Source of the DNA: Cellvibrio sp. PSBB006
GTDB lineage: Bacteria > Pseudomonadota > Gammaproteobacteria > Pseudomonadales > Cellvibrionaceae
DNA: 64,000 nt
Reading direction: 5' to 3'
NCBI RefSeq assembly: GCF_002162135.1
Contig: NZ_CP021382.1
Span: forward strand, 3,408,001-3,472,000
Below the pieces are notes generated by a model. That model worked only from the letters and a program-made list of their open reading frames with translations. It searched no databases and was not told where the DNA came from. The translations under genes were made by a program, and so were the position numbers. Shown one piece after another: positions 35,528 to 44,140 of the stretch (the stretch's first letter is position 1; each line of letters opens with the position of its first letter).

Positions 35528-35584
35528 TTTCTAGACCCTCGTTAGGTGGTAGTGAGGTGTCTACTTTTCTTGGGGAACTCGGGG

Positions 35585-35680
35585 CTTCAACGCCCAGCAC
35601 AGCGGCTGGCAAAGCTGGCACGTAATTGCGCAGCAATTTGAGTGACAGGTTTGACAGTCCGTTGCTGCTGCTTGTTAACC
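35585..35680 (-). other. attC-like integron recombination site 2
   Basis: Begins six bases after the stop of the two-nuclease gene. On the minus strand the R'' end is GGTTAACAAGCAGC and the R' end GGGCGTTGAAG. Between them the arms CTGTCAAACCTGTCA and TGCCAGCTTTGCCAG pair at 12 of 15 positions, around a loop with its own small hairpin (AATTGC/GCAATT). Length 96 bases and placement right after the gene are typical of attC. The R' box deviates from GTTRRRY by one base. Confidence 0.65.
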
Positions 35681-35686
35681 TTTGGG

Positions 35687-37762
35687 CTATTTTTTCCAAG
35701 CCATCCATGACTTTTCAATTTCGTTAGGAATGAAGTCATCTGCGTTGGCATGCTCTGACATATACTTATGTTTAAACTCTTTGGCGCTTAATATTAATTG
35801 GCCGTCAGAAAGATTTTCAGACTCTATCTTCGCAATAGAGTCCCAGATTTTTGCGCTTAGTTCTAAATCTTTTTCTTCCTGAACTGCTGCGAAGTCTAGT
35901 AAGTGACTAACAGACCTATTTTCATCGCCGCCCTTTGCTAGGGACAGATAATCAATAATTGCAATTGGATGCATTACATAATATCCGCTAGCCCCTTCAG
36001 GATTTATCATTGAATGAAGTTTATCCCACGTGCACAAAAGCTTAACCACTCCAGAACGCACATAATCGCCAGAAAGGTATGTAATTACTCTAGCGTCATG
36101 TTTAATCAATACTTCAGGCTTGCTTATATTGTTTTCAAACAAAAACTCTTTTAATCTATCTATTTGCTGACCAAAATACTCGACCTGCTGCTTTTCAACT
36201 AAAAAATTGTATCTAGCAGCTATACCTGATAGTTCAGTAGTTATCCTGTCCCTGATTGAATAAAATTGCTGGTCAGTCATGTCGGCACTAATAATGCTTA
36301 ACCGAGCACCAAATACCTTCACATAATCTTCAAATCTCATGTCACAGTACTTCTTCCTATAGTTTGAATAGTGGCTTACAAAAGCATTTCCTGAAAAAGA
36401 CAGGTCAATATCTTTTTCAATAATATGTTTGTAATCCCTGCACGCTTCGATTAGATGACTAGCGACTTCTTCCATGTAATCATGAGGAACAATTGCTTTA
36501 AACTTATGATCCTTAATTAATTGATGCAGTGCTGCACCTGATTGAGAGAATCTTTCAGACACCTTGTCAAATAACACTCCACATATGACCGGAATGAAAA
36601 CTGATGAATCTATGTATACATTAAGATCTTCAGTTCCACCTAACGCATTAATAAGGTGTGAAGATTTTGTGTTAAGAAATGCCTCGTAAAGTTTTGCACA
36701 TGCTATATGCTTGCAAAATTCGGATGAAGCAAAAAAATCAGAAAGCTCTTTAAAAATTGAAGTTGATTTTTCCTTACCAAATTTGTCTTCAATGATACTA
36801 TTAATAGATTCGAAGGCGACATTATCACCACTTGATACTTCATAAGTGTTGTACTGCTTTCCAGAAAGATGAACAACCAACTCTAAAAAGTTTTCCAATA
36901 ATAGAGATTTTGTCTCGATATCTACATCTGATTCCAGGAGATCTGAAATTTTTCTATCAAAATCTGATTTCAAGATAGAAAGTTCTAGTTCTGTTGATTT
37001 CTGAAGACCTACAAACCGATTAAATACAGAGTCTGCTAAACGAATAACCCCTTTATCACTAATAAGCTCTCCAGTTTGAAGTAGCCTGTCTATATTTGCG
37101 CCAATTTGAACCGACTGAGTCTCATCGAGACTGTAGTTTTTCTTAACATTTAATATTAATGAGTCTCTACTTTCGCCACCGCTAATCCTTGATAGACTTG
37201 ACATGATGATCGATTGAAAAAATCTCTGTCGTAGATCTTTAGAGTCGGCATCGAACAACAGCAATGATGATACCGCTTCATTCTTCGGCCCTAGATACTT
37301 AGATTGAGAGGCATGGTCGTGATCTACTTGAATACCCATAAGCGCTAGCGCTTCATTAACTTTGTTATAATTTATGAGCCTTGTAGCAATTGCTTGATTG
37401 TCATACTTATTAACAGTTACGCCAAGTTTACTGAAGACGCTTTCTTTCACTTTTTCAAAAGAGCCTTCAGGTATCCTCCTGCTTGATATAAAATACATAA
37501 CATTGGAGTCAAAGTTTGATTTTAGTTTTGCTGCATCTTTTTCAAGCTTTGCTTGCCATCCTTTTTCTACTGAAATCTGTATACCAATCTTTACCCCATT
37601 TGCTGGCATAGTCGCTAAAGTAAAGTCTTTCCCTCCATCGTAGGGCCCATCACAATAGTCCACATCCTGCAAGCCTATTAATGGTGTCAGTATCGCAGCA
37701 ATTGATCTAAAGACAGATATATCTGCTCCTTCAATTATTCTAGCTAACGTCTCTATGTTCAT
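35687..37762 (-). CDS. Large predicted two-nuclease protein (restriction-endonuclease-like plus PIN), integron-cassette gene
   Basis: 691 residues, AT-rich, no signal peptide. Residues about 30-130 (GPYDGGKDFTLA, then GVKIGIQISVEKGW) look like an Mrr/REase-type core with Asp46 and a Gln-x-Ser variant of the E-x-K pair. Residues about 380-600 look like a PIN domain: Asp385 in YIDSSVFIPV, Glu431/432 in PHDYMEEVA, Asp556 in KHDARVI, Asp580 in CTWDKLH. The middle is helical, possibly winged-helix (LLQTGELISDKGVIRLAD). Both domain calls rest on motif reading only. A defence or toxin role is inferred from the domains and the cassette setting. Confidence 0.6.
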   Translation of the reverse strand: MNIETLARIIEGADISVFRSIAAILTPLIGLQDVDYCDGPYDGGKDFTLATMPANGVKIGIQISVEKGWQAKLEKDAAKLKSNFDSNVMYFISSRRIPEGSFEKVKESVFSKLGVTVNKYDNQAIATRLINYNKVNEALALMGIQVDHDHASQSKYLGPKNEAVSSLLLFDADSKDLRQRFFQSIIMSSLSRISGGESRDSLILNVKKNYSLDETQSVQIGANIDRLLQTGELISDKGVIRLADSVFNRFVGLQKSTELELSILKSDFDRKISDLLESDVDIETKSLLLENFLELVVHLSGKQYNTYEVSSGDNVAFESINSIIEDKFGKEKSTSIFKELSDFFASSEFCKHIACAKLYEAFLNTKSSHLINALGGTEDLNVYIDSSVFIPVICGVLFDKVSERFSQSGAALHQLIKDHKFKAIVPHDYMEEVASHLIEACRDYKHIIEKDIDLSFSGNAFVSHYSNYRKKYCDMRFEDYVKVFGARLSIISADMTDQQFYSIRDRITTELSGIAARYNFLVEKQQVEYFGQQIDRLKEFLFENNISKPEVLIKHDARVITYLSGDYVRSGVVKLLCTWDKLHSMINPEGASGYYVMHPIAIIDYLSLAKGGDENRSVSHLLDFAAVQEEKDLELSAKIWDSIAKIESENLSDGQLILSAKEFKHKYMSEHANADDFIPNEIEKSWMAWKK

Positions 37763-37812
37763 TATCTTCTCTTTTATTCCTTAGCTCGTTCATTAGATTC
37801 TGATATTGGCTA

Positions 37813-37884
37813 GGTGAACGCTCCGCATTTGCGGTCGGTTTGAAGCGTAGCGGAAAACCAGTCCGACAACATGCGCTTGTTAGG
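37813..37884 (-). other. attC-like integron recombination site 1
   Basis: Starts 14 bases after the stop of the upstream 233-residue gene. On the minus strand it opens CCTAACAAGCGC and closes GGAGCGTTCACC. The arm GCATGTTGTCGGACTGGTTT pairs with AAACCGACCGCAAATGC with a few bulges, around a loop near TCCGCTACGC. This arm set resembles attC sites of chromosomal integrons. The R' end is diverged from GTTRRRY. Confidence 0.6.
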
Positions 37885-37898
37885 AGATTTTAGCTGAA

Positions 37899-38600
37899 TC
37901 ATAAGACAGTAACCTTGGTCTGCTTACGATTTCCTTTTGACTCTCTCCAGACTTCTACCCGGTAATGGAGGGCAGGTATATTCGGAGGTCGTGGTTTAGG
38001 TGTTTTTGGAGCCTTCTTATTTATAAGTTCTATTGGAAGCTCTTCGACAAGCTCATCAAATGGTAGCTGTTCTTGTTTGGGCAGATTTGGACATTCATGA
38101 AATGCCTTAGACAGAACTTCGAAAAAGCCCGGAATCTCTGACTCATCCTCACCTAGAATAGATTGAGCCAATATAGTTGCTTCATCCGGAGTTAGCTCCC
38201 CTCTCTGTACGCGAGAAAATAGCCGCTGTAGAGAAGCAGGTGCTCCACCTCTTTTTCTGACAGTTGCACGTGAATCCGGACAAGCAAAGATAGTTTGAGC
38301 TTGCTCAGCTAGAAACCTATTGGTTGATTTCAGTTGCTTGTTGACAATATCAACACCAGACATTAACCCGCCGTAAGCGGTTAAACCAATAACAAGCGCT
38401 TTTGCTCCCGCCATGATATGGCCTCGACCAATAATAGAGCCTTCTTCAACTTGCAAGAACAAGGAGTAATCGGGCAATATCAAAGCTTGATCAACGTAAG
38501 CATCCCATTCGTCAAACAATGAATTTGACAGAACCTCGAGCTGTGAAGCAGCTACACTCGCGATTGATAAGTTAAAATCTGTTGAGCCAAGATCAAGCAT
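37899..38600 (-). CDS. Integron-cassette protein of unknown function
   Basis: 233 residues with an AT-rich, local codon style. A central hydrophobic segment (AGAKALVIGLTAYGGLMSG, about 65-83) could be a membrane helix. It is followed by a charged helical part (FSRVQRGELTPDEATILAQS) and a Lys/Pro-rich tail (NKKAPKTPKPRPPNIP). No family is recognised. No clear ribosome site, as is common for cassette genes. It is followed by an attC-like site and then by the two-nuclease gene. Confidence 0.6.
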   Translation of the reverse strand: MLDLGSTDFNLSIASVAASQLEVLSNSLFDEWDAYVDQALILPDYSLFLQVEEGSIIGRGHIMAGAKALVIGLTAYGGLMSGVDIVNKQLKSTNRFLAEQAQTIFACPDSRATVRKRGGAPASLQRLFSRVQRGELTPDEATILAQSILGEDESEIPGFFEVLSKAFHECPNLPKQEQLPFDELVEELPIELINKKAPKTPKPRPPNIPALHYRVEVWRESKGNRKQTKVTVL

Positions 38601-38897
38601 AAAGCTTTCACCGTATTTATATCGTCCTGATGCGTTAACCGTGGAACGCTTAACAACCTGTTAATGAGGCCATTCGGCTTCATAATAATTATTAGCTCAA
38701 ACGCACTTTAATTTTTAACTAAAATATAGAATACAATGCTAGGTTATTGATACGTAAAGAAATACCACTCCGCATCAAGCTTCATGCTTGTGGTTATCGT
38801 GAAAATATTCACGATAATAACCCGCTATCCAGGAAAAACCATGCGTTTAATCATATGCCATAAAAACAACTCCCGCCATTTCATCAAATTACAACAC
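38601..38897. other. Intergenic region at the right edge of the accessory island
   Basis: 297 AT-rich bases. GCGTTAAC at 38632-38639 could be the old recombination point at the 5' end of the cassette. A perfect 24-bp palindrome lies at 38794-38817. No gene is seen. Confidence 0.4.
38794..38817. repeat. 24-bp perfect palindrome
   Basis: Arms TTATCGTGAA and TTCACGATAA around AATA. There is no T run on either strand, so it is an operator-like or structural element rather than an intrinsic terminator. It lies 80 bases beyond the end of the minus-strand 591-residue gene. Confidence 0.6.
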
Positions 38898-40673
38898 CTA
38901 ACCCTCCCACCCCTCTCCCGTCAAATACGCCTTCAACAACGCCGTCTGGCTCGGCGACATTGATCTCACCACCGGCATAAACAGCGTTGTATTTTTATAA
39001 GCCGAGGAGGTACGCGCGATGATGGCATTTTTTGCGTTGAGTATGGCATCGGGCTGGTTGAGTGGAATGAAGCGTGACATGGCCGGGAAGGCGAGGTAGT
39101 GGAAGCGCAGTACGTTGGTGTAAACCTGTTCCCAGGTGATGGTGCTGCCGGCGGGGATGCCGAAGTTGGTTTGTTTATATTTTCTGAAGTTGGTGAAGTA
39201 GGAGCCGCCGTTGCAGGTGTAGTTGAGTACTTCAAAGCCGGCGGTGGCGGCGCTGCTTGTTTTGGCGGCGGCGGTGAAGCTGGCGGATTCCTGGTTGGCC
39301 GGTACGGTGACGCTGGTGGGGAAGTCCAGGTAATCCGGGTTGTCCAGTGCGCCGGGTGTGTCGCTGCTGATGGAAATGGTTGTGTGCTGTTTTACAGCTT
39401 GGCCGAGGTAACGCAATTGTAAGGTAACGGATACCGAGCCCTGACAATCATCGATATATATATTGCGCTCGTCGCTGTAGATGCGATACGGCGGCTCCAC
39501 AATATTTAATGTGGCTGCGGTGTTCTGGTTGTAGGCGCTGATGCTTAAGGGTTGTGTTTTAACCGCTGTGGCTTGATCGGCGGTTAACGAAAAATCCACG
39601 ATGCCGCCGTAGAGATAATAGTTTTGCAATTGCGCATCGCTGCACGCGAGTGTCGCAACGGGTGAGCCACCCGCTGTGAAATTCAGTGTGCCGAAATCAA
39701 TATTCGGACCAATAGGGCCGGTGATGTTGGTGCGTTCGCTGCGGAAATTTGCTTTGGGCAGCAGGTTTACCATGTCCACACTCATCAGGTCGTTCACCAA
39801 TTCCATGTAACCGCCCGCACCGGTGCCGGTGTTGACCAGGCGCCGTCCGTTCTGGCAAATCGTTGGCTCACCGGGATAGGCCGGTGCGAGCGTGCCGATC
39901 ACGCGGCCGATGCTCGGGTTGGGTGTGTTCTGGCCGGACGCATAATCGGCGCGGAGTTGCGGCGTGGTCAGCGTGGGGCACATTTCAAACATCACAAAGC
40001 GCAACACAATGCCAGTTGCGCCCGGCGCGTCGATAATGGATTTAAGTATCGCGCTGTTCTGGTTGTAACTCACCACGCTGCTCAACGGAAAGGTAATTTG
40101 AAAGGTGCCGCTGATACGACTGGAGCCGGGCGCGTCCGGCTCGCCCACCAAAATACGCACGGCGAGATCCTGGCTGCTGCACACGGTGTCGTGGCGAATT
40201 AATAATTCCGGTGTACTGCCGGAGCCGATTTGCAAACCGCCGACAAAAATTTGTGTGGTCTGTCCGCTGGTTGGGTCCAGGTCAACCATCATCGGCCCGG
40301 ATACCGGGCCCTGTTTTGTTACCGGGTCGATTGATCCCAGTAAATAAACCGGTTGGCCAACCAGGTCACCGCTGGTGCTGATATTGCCGGGCGTGCCTTG
40401 CGAACTGATCAGCGCGTTCTGCATATCCACCACGTGCTGCCCGTAATGGTTCCAGCCGCCCGCCGTGTAGTAATCACCCGAGGGTGCATTGATAAACGCA
40501 TTTAATTGATCGTCGCTGAACAGTTGCGCACTGGGCGCAACGGTGGATGTGGTGAGGTCAAATAAATTCAGCGTGCCGCTGGAATAAGGAATCGTCGGCG
40601 AGTTATTCGGCACGCTCACATCGGTACGAATGCCGCCCCAAAAATTCAAACGTGGTCCATTGAGAATACTCAT
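38898..40673 (-). CDS. Large beta-rich protein of unknown function in the tyrosinase cluster
   Basis: 591 residues from the ATG at 40673, which follows AAGGAG overlapping the stop of the CXXCH gene. It begins SILNGPRLNFWGGIRTDVSV and has no signal peptide. It is rich in Thr, Ser, Asn and beta-prone stretches (DLAVRILVGEPDAPGSSRIS, TISISSDTPGALDNPDYLDF). The C-terminal part (ITWEQVYTNVLRFHYLAFPA, then MPVVRSMSPSQ) is helical. No known family or catalytic motif recognised. It is the last gene of the minus-strand operon divergent from the tyrosinase. Confidence 0.75.
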   Translation of the reverse strand: MSILNGPRLNFWGGIRTDVSVPNNSPTIPYSSGTLNLFDLTTSTVAPSAQLFSDDQLNAFINAPSGDYYTAGGWNHYGQHVVDMQNALISSQGTPGNISTSGDLVGQPVYLLGSIDPVTKQGPVSGPMMVDLDPTSGQTTQIFVGGLQIGSGSTPELLIRHDTVCSSQDLAVRILVGEPDAPGSSRISGTFQITFPLSSVVSYNQNSAILKSIIDAPGATGIVLRFVMFEMCPTLTTPQLRADYASGQNTPNPSIGRVIGTLAPAYPGEPTICQNGRRLVNTGTGAGGYMELVNDLMSVDMVNLLPKANFRSERTNITGPIGPNIDFGTLNFTAGGSPVATLACSDAQLQNYYLYGGIVDFSLTADQATAVKTQPLSISAYNQNTAATLNIVEPPYRIYSDERNIYIDDCQGSVSVTLQLRYLGQAVKQHTTISISSDTPGALDNPDYLDFPTSVTVPANQESASFTAAAKTSSAATAGFEVLNYTCNGGSYFTNFRKYKQTNFGIPAGSTITWEQVYTNVLRFHYLAFPAMSRFIPLNQPDAILNAKNAIIARTSSAYKNTTLFMPVVRSMSPSQTALLKAYLTGEGWEG

Positions 40674-40683
40674 GTGTTGCTCC

Positions 40684-41994
40684 TTATTTTTTAGTGGCAG
40701 TCGCAGGCTTTTTGGTTGTAGCCGCTGGCGTTTGGGCAAATTTAAACAGGTAAGAAAAATCCGATCTGTAAGCACTGTTGACCGGCGTCGCCATGGAGTG
40801 ACAATTCATGCAACTGCTGTTGGGTTGTATGTAACTTTCCATGGTGACATTGGCAGAAATTGCCGGCGTCGGTTGGCCGAGTGGATTGCTGGGGTTGTCG
40901 GGCATCAACGGGCGTTGTGTGGTAACCAGTTGGTAATACTGGAACACCGTTTGCGCTAAATTCTTCTGCGCGACGTCATTCGCTTTTTGTGTATCCGCAG
41001 CAATGGGCGTTACACGGTTTAGCGGGTTGGGTGTAGAAAAGGTCATGCCCGGCTTGGGTACGCACACCAACTGGTTTTCCTGCTGTTGCCAAAGGCAAGC
41101 GGAATGATTGATATCGCCGGGTGAAGCCTTGCTATTGAAGTAGGAATAGAACACGCCCTCCACAGGCTTATCGACCCATTTGCCGTCGACATTTTCTTTA
41201 GGCGGTACGTTGTCGACTTGTTCAAAGGTGGACCAGATCCATTGCGGATAACCGGTCGCCTTGGTGGCAATATGCAAACCGACCAATCCCAGCGTGGCAG
41301 CCTGGGTTTTGCCGGTGGGTTGGCCCTGCGCATCAAAGATGTCCACTTGCGCCGGCATGGTCAGATAACGACTGGCATCATCGTCTTTGGTCAACATTCG
41401 CCAGCTGGCTTTGATTTCCGTCGCGTTATCCGGAAAGTTAATATTGTTTGCCTTGCCGACGATATCTGCGTTGTAGAAATTATTGTTAACGATGTACTCG
41501 TAAGAAGTTTTGTTCGCGTAGATGGCGTAATAGGTCGGGTTGCCGCGTTGGTCAATCAACCAGCCGCCCACCGCTTGATCTACCATATTCACGATGCCGG
41601 TATTTTTTAATACGGAGACATTGATTGTACTCAGGCCGGTATCCACCTCGCCTGCATTCCAGGCACCGGGATTTTTTGCATCGGGTAAAAAAATCTGCTC
41701 AACGGTTTTATAGGTTTGCCACACCACCGGACCTTTTGCACCGACCGGCTGAGCGCAGTTGGCTTGCCCACGCTGCCCGGATTCCGCTGGCCAATTCAGC
41801 GCAACAAACAACTGCCAGCTATAGAAATCAAAATCCTGCTGGCTTGCCGTGGGCGCAGGCGCTTTGGTTGGCGGCGTGCAGGGCCAGGTCCATTGCACAT
41901 TGGCTTTTGTTGTCTGTGCTTCATCTCTGGCGTGGGCTGTCAGGTTAAATCCCAGTGCCGCCAGCAAGACAACACCATATGTGAACTTATACAT
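40684..41994 (-). CDS. Periplasmic protein with one c-type haem motif
   Basis: 436 residues; signal peptide about 1-22 (AALGFNLTAHA-R), GGAGA before the ATG. The long middle domain (FYSWQLFVALNWPAE ... TYYAIYANKTSYEYIVNN) is unrecognised. Near the C-terminus NSSCMNCHSMATPV supplies one CXXCH haem-binding site, followed by a Lys/Thr-rich tail. It is probably a redox partner or oxidoreductase in the periplasm. The stop codon forms part of the next gene's ribosome site, so the two are coupled. Confidence 0.8.
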   Translation of the reverse strand: MYKFTYGVVLLAALGFNLTAHARDEAQTTKANVQWTWPCTPPTKAPAPTASQQDFDFYSWQLFVALNWPAESGQRGQANCAQPVGAKGPVVWQTYKTVEQIFLPDAKNPGAWNAGEVDTGLSTINVSVLKNTGIVNMVDQAVGGWLIDQRGNPTYYAIYANKTSYEYIVNNNFYNADIVGKANNINFPDNATEIKASWRMLTKDDDASRYLTMPAQVDIFDAQGQPTGKTQAATLGLVGLHIATKATGYPQWIWSTFEQVDNVPPKENVDGKWVDKPVEGVFYSYFNSKASPGDINHSACLWQQQENQLVCVPKPGMTFSTPNPLNRVTPIAADTQKANDVAQKNLAQTVFQYYQLVTTQRPLMPDNPSNPLGQPTPAISANVTMESYIQPNSSCMNCHSMATPVNSAYRSDFSYLFKFAQTPAATTKKPATATKK

Positions 41995-42049
41995 TATTAT
42001 TCTCCAGGCTATCGGTTTTTAAGAATGTGGGTTCTTAAAATTGGTCTTC

Positions 42050-42071
42050 AAAAAAATCCTGCATTGCAGGA
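42050..42071 (-). terminator. Intrinsic terminator or attenuator within the minus-strand operon
   Basis: TCCTGC-aat-GCAGGA followed by seven T on the minus strand, between the 315-residue gene and the CXXCH gene. It would reduce expression of the last two genes relative to the first two. Confidence 0.75.
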
Positions 42072-42074
42072 CGA

Positions 42075-43022
42075 TTATTTTTCAGCAGAGGTTTCTGCTG
42101 GAATTTCCAGGCGATCCCATTGCGCTTTGTTACCGCTTTTCAAGGATGAAGGCGGGTTAAACAATCGGCACGCGGGTGGATCTTTCGGACACATCTTGGC
42201 GACGCGATCCCAGGTTTTCGCCGGGTCTGGCCGTTCGATGCGGAAGCCAGTGTAGTTCTGACTGACAATTGGCGCGTTGGCCACGGTCACATCACCGGAA
42301 AAATAAAAGGATTGCGGATGACGATAAGGCGCGCCGCCTTTTTCATCTGTGGAAGCGTCTTTATAAAACGCATAACCAAACAGAATCGGCCCCTGCGGTG
42401 ATTGTAAATCCAGCGCGTAAGCTTGCAGGGAATTATTCAGGTGCGCGCTACGCGTCGGGCTATAAGGTAAATGCTTGATAAAGTCCTGCCGGGGCGGATG
42501 ATTCTCCGGTGAAAACAAACAGCAGGGCGGCATGGTCTTGGGTCGATCTTCCGGGTAGGTTAAAAAGTAAGCCTTATTGCCTAACGAAATAAATGTACAG
42601 GTGTAGTTATTATTTTTAATCGGAAAAATCGGCAGGCAATATTTTTCATAATGTTCCATCATCGCGCCGAAACCGTCACCATCAGCGGGAATGTAACTGG
42701 TGTCGTAATAACTGGAACCGTATGAAACGGTGTAATCTTTTTTCGTTAAAGTTGACGGCGGGCTGCTGTAAGGCGGTGGATTTTTTTCATAATTTTGCGT
42801 AACGCGATACATCGTCCAGTCGCTCACCCACATGGCCGGGAAAAACGGATCGCTGGGGTCGGTGTCAGCGCGGTCTGCAATGCAATTGCCGTTGTCGGCG
42901 TTACAACCGAGGTTGTTGTGTACGCCCATCGTAAAAAAGACATCGTCTGGTTGGGCCGTTGCATACTGGCTGAGCGCGAGCAAACCGGCGATGATTAACG
43001 CGTTTTTTATAGAACGCTTCAT
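42075..43022 (-). CDS. Secreted protein of unknown function in the tyrosinase cluster
   Basis: 315 residues with signal peptide (about 1-23, ALSQYATA-Q) and AAGGAG before the ATG. It has several Cys (LGCNADNGNCIAD, PPCCLFSP, KMCPKDPPACRLF) likely in disulfides and many Pro/Tyr. No family recognised. It starts 12 bases after the VTT-protein stop; the ribosome site falls in that gap. An intrinsic hairpin follows its stop. Confidence 0.72.
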   Translation of the reverse strand: MKRSIKNALIIAGLLALSQYATAQPDDVFFTMGVHNNLGCNADNGNCIADRADTDPSDPFFPAMWVSDWTMYRVTQNYEKNPPPYSSPPSTLTKKDYTVSYGSSYYDTSYIPADGDGFGAMMEHYEKYCLPIFPIKNNNYTCTFISLGNKAYFLTYPEDRPKTMPPCCLFSPENHPPRQDFIKHLPYSPTRSAHLNNSLQAYALDLQSPQGPILFGYAFYKDASTDEKGGAPYRHPQSFYFSGDVTVANAPIVSQNYTGFRIERPDPAKTWDRVAKMCPKDPPACRLFNPPSSLKSGNKAQWDRLEIPAETSAEK

Positions 43023-43034
43023 ACTTTCTCCTTT

Positions 43035-43739
43035 CTATTTTTTTGTACGTAAAACCGGCTCCAGTGCCTGCACACATGAACGGCAAAGCAAAAACAAACC
43101 CGGCAACAACAAGGATGCAAAAATGATCAGTAAAAAAGCCGTTTCACCGGCAAGGAAAGCACCTATGTAGGCGTAGGCTACTGCCAGGCCAGCATTCGCC
43201 AGCGTGGTAACCAGCAAAAAACTTTTCAGGGGAAAACCTTTCATACCCGCGGCTAATACGGAGACCTCGGCCAACACCGGTACACCGCGCAGACACACCA
43301 ATGCCAGCGTACCCAGCTTATTGGCCAATTCACTCGCCTGTTGTTTATCGCCAGCGCTTAACCAGCGCGACGCGAGGCGGAAGTAACCCGCACCGAGAAA
43401 ATAACCGAAGACAGAACCGCAACAGAGGCCGATAAAAATCGTCAGGCTGCCGCCAACAAAACCCAGGTGCGTTGCGGCGAGCAAGGCTAATAACATGGAG
43501 GGAACCGGCAAGAGCACATCAAAAAACAATAGCAATATCACGACTATTGCCAGGCTGAATTGATACGCAGGCTGTTGCACAAGGCCGTGCACCAATGCCG
43601 TGGTGGCGTGTTGAATGGAAGATTCAAACAATAAAAAACTGGCGATGACGATGCCGATAAACACCAGGAGTGACAACCAGAAACCGGCGCCCGGCCATTG
43701 TCTGCGCCATGTAGTCCATGCATTCACACCTGACTCCAT
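43035..43739 (-). CDS. VTT/DedA-family membrane protein
   Basis: 234 residues with about six membrane helices. The family core is visible: FDVLLPVPSMLLALLAATHL, CGSVFGYFLGAGYF and VLLRGVPVL-like RGVPVLAEVSVLAAG, where the conserved Arg-Gly-x-Pro turn sits. VTT proteins act in lipid scrambling or membrane homeostasis. AAAGGA lies before the ATG. First gene of a four-gene minus-strand operon divergent from the tyrosinase genes. Confidence 0.85.
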   Translation of the reverse strand: MESGVNAWTTWRRQWPGAGFWLSLLVFIGIVIASFLLFESSIQHATTALVHGLVQQPAYQFSLAIVVILLLFFDVLLPVPSMLLALLAATHLGFVGGSLTIFIGLCCGSVFGYFLGAGYFRLASRWLSAGDKQQASELANKLGTLALVCLRGVPVLAEVSVLAAGMKGFPLKSFLLVTTLANAGLAVAYAYIGAFLAGETAFLLIIFASLLLPGLFLLCRSCVQALEPVLRTKK

Positions 43740-44140
43740 CCGCTATTCCTTTGAAAATTTCGAGAAGGACATATACCAGACAGCATGAGCTGCCCTTGTC
43801 GGAGTTTTCAGTAAAGACCAGAAATAAGGGATGTGCAATTACGGGATATTACTGGTTTATCACGATGGTATTTTCTGTCGTCAAATGCTGCATGCGTGGG
43901 GCAGTTATGCAATTTGCTAATAGCGGCAATGAATTGTATTTCGCTTTCGTCTGCTCATTCGGCTCTTGTAATAGCTTGTAATTTTATTACCGCAAAATAG
44001 GACTAGGCTTCTTATAGCAGCTTCTCCTGTGTATCCAACTATGCGAACAAAATAATCTATAGCCAGATTTTCGCGCTGCTAAAGTGATGATGACTTTCTG
44101 AAAAAATCCCGCCAACACATCTCAACCAAAGGAAAATGAC
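43740..44140. other. Divergent promoter region of the tyrosinase cluster
   Basis: 401 AT-rich bases between the VTT gene and the tyrosinase gene. It must contain both promoters, but I see only weak candidates (for example TTGTAA, 16 bases, TAGGAC near 43975). There is no coding sequence or strong repeat. Confidence 0.4.

Larger units (their letters stand above)
34319..35577 (-). mobile_element. IS3-family insertion sequence
   Basis: Ends at 34319-34338 and 35558-35577 are imperfect 20-bp inverted repeats (TTCCCCACCAAAAGTAGACA, with two mismatches in the other end). They enclose orfA and orfB in the IS3 arrangement, about 1.26 kb in all. No matching target duplication is seen (ATC against CTC), so the element may be old or one flank rearranged. 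It lies immediately beside the attC-like site at 35585-35680. Confidence 0.88.
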
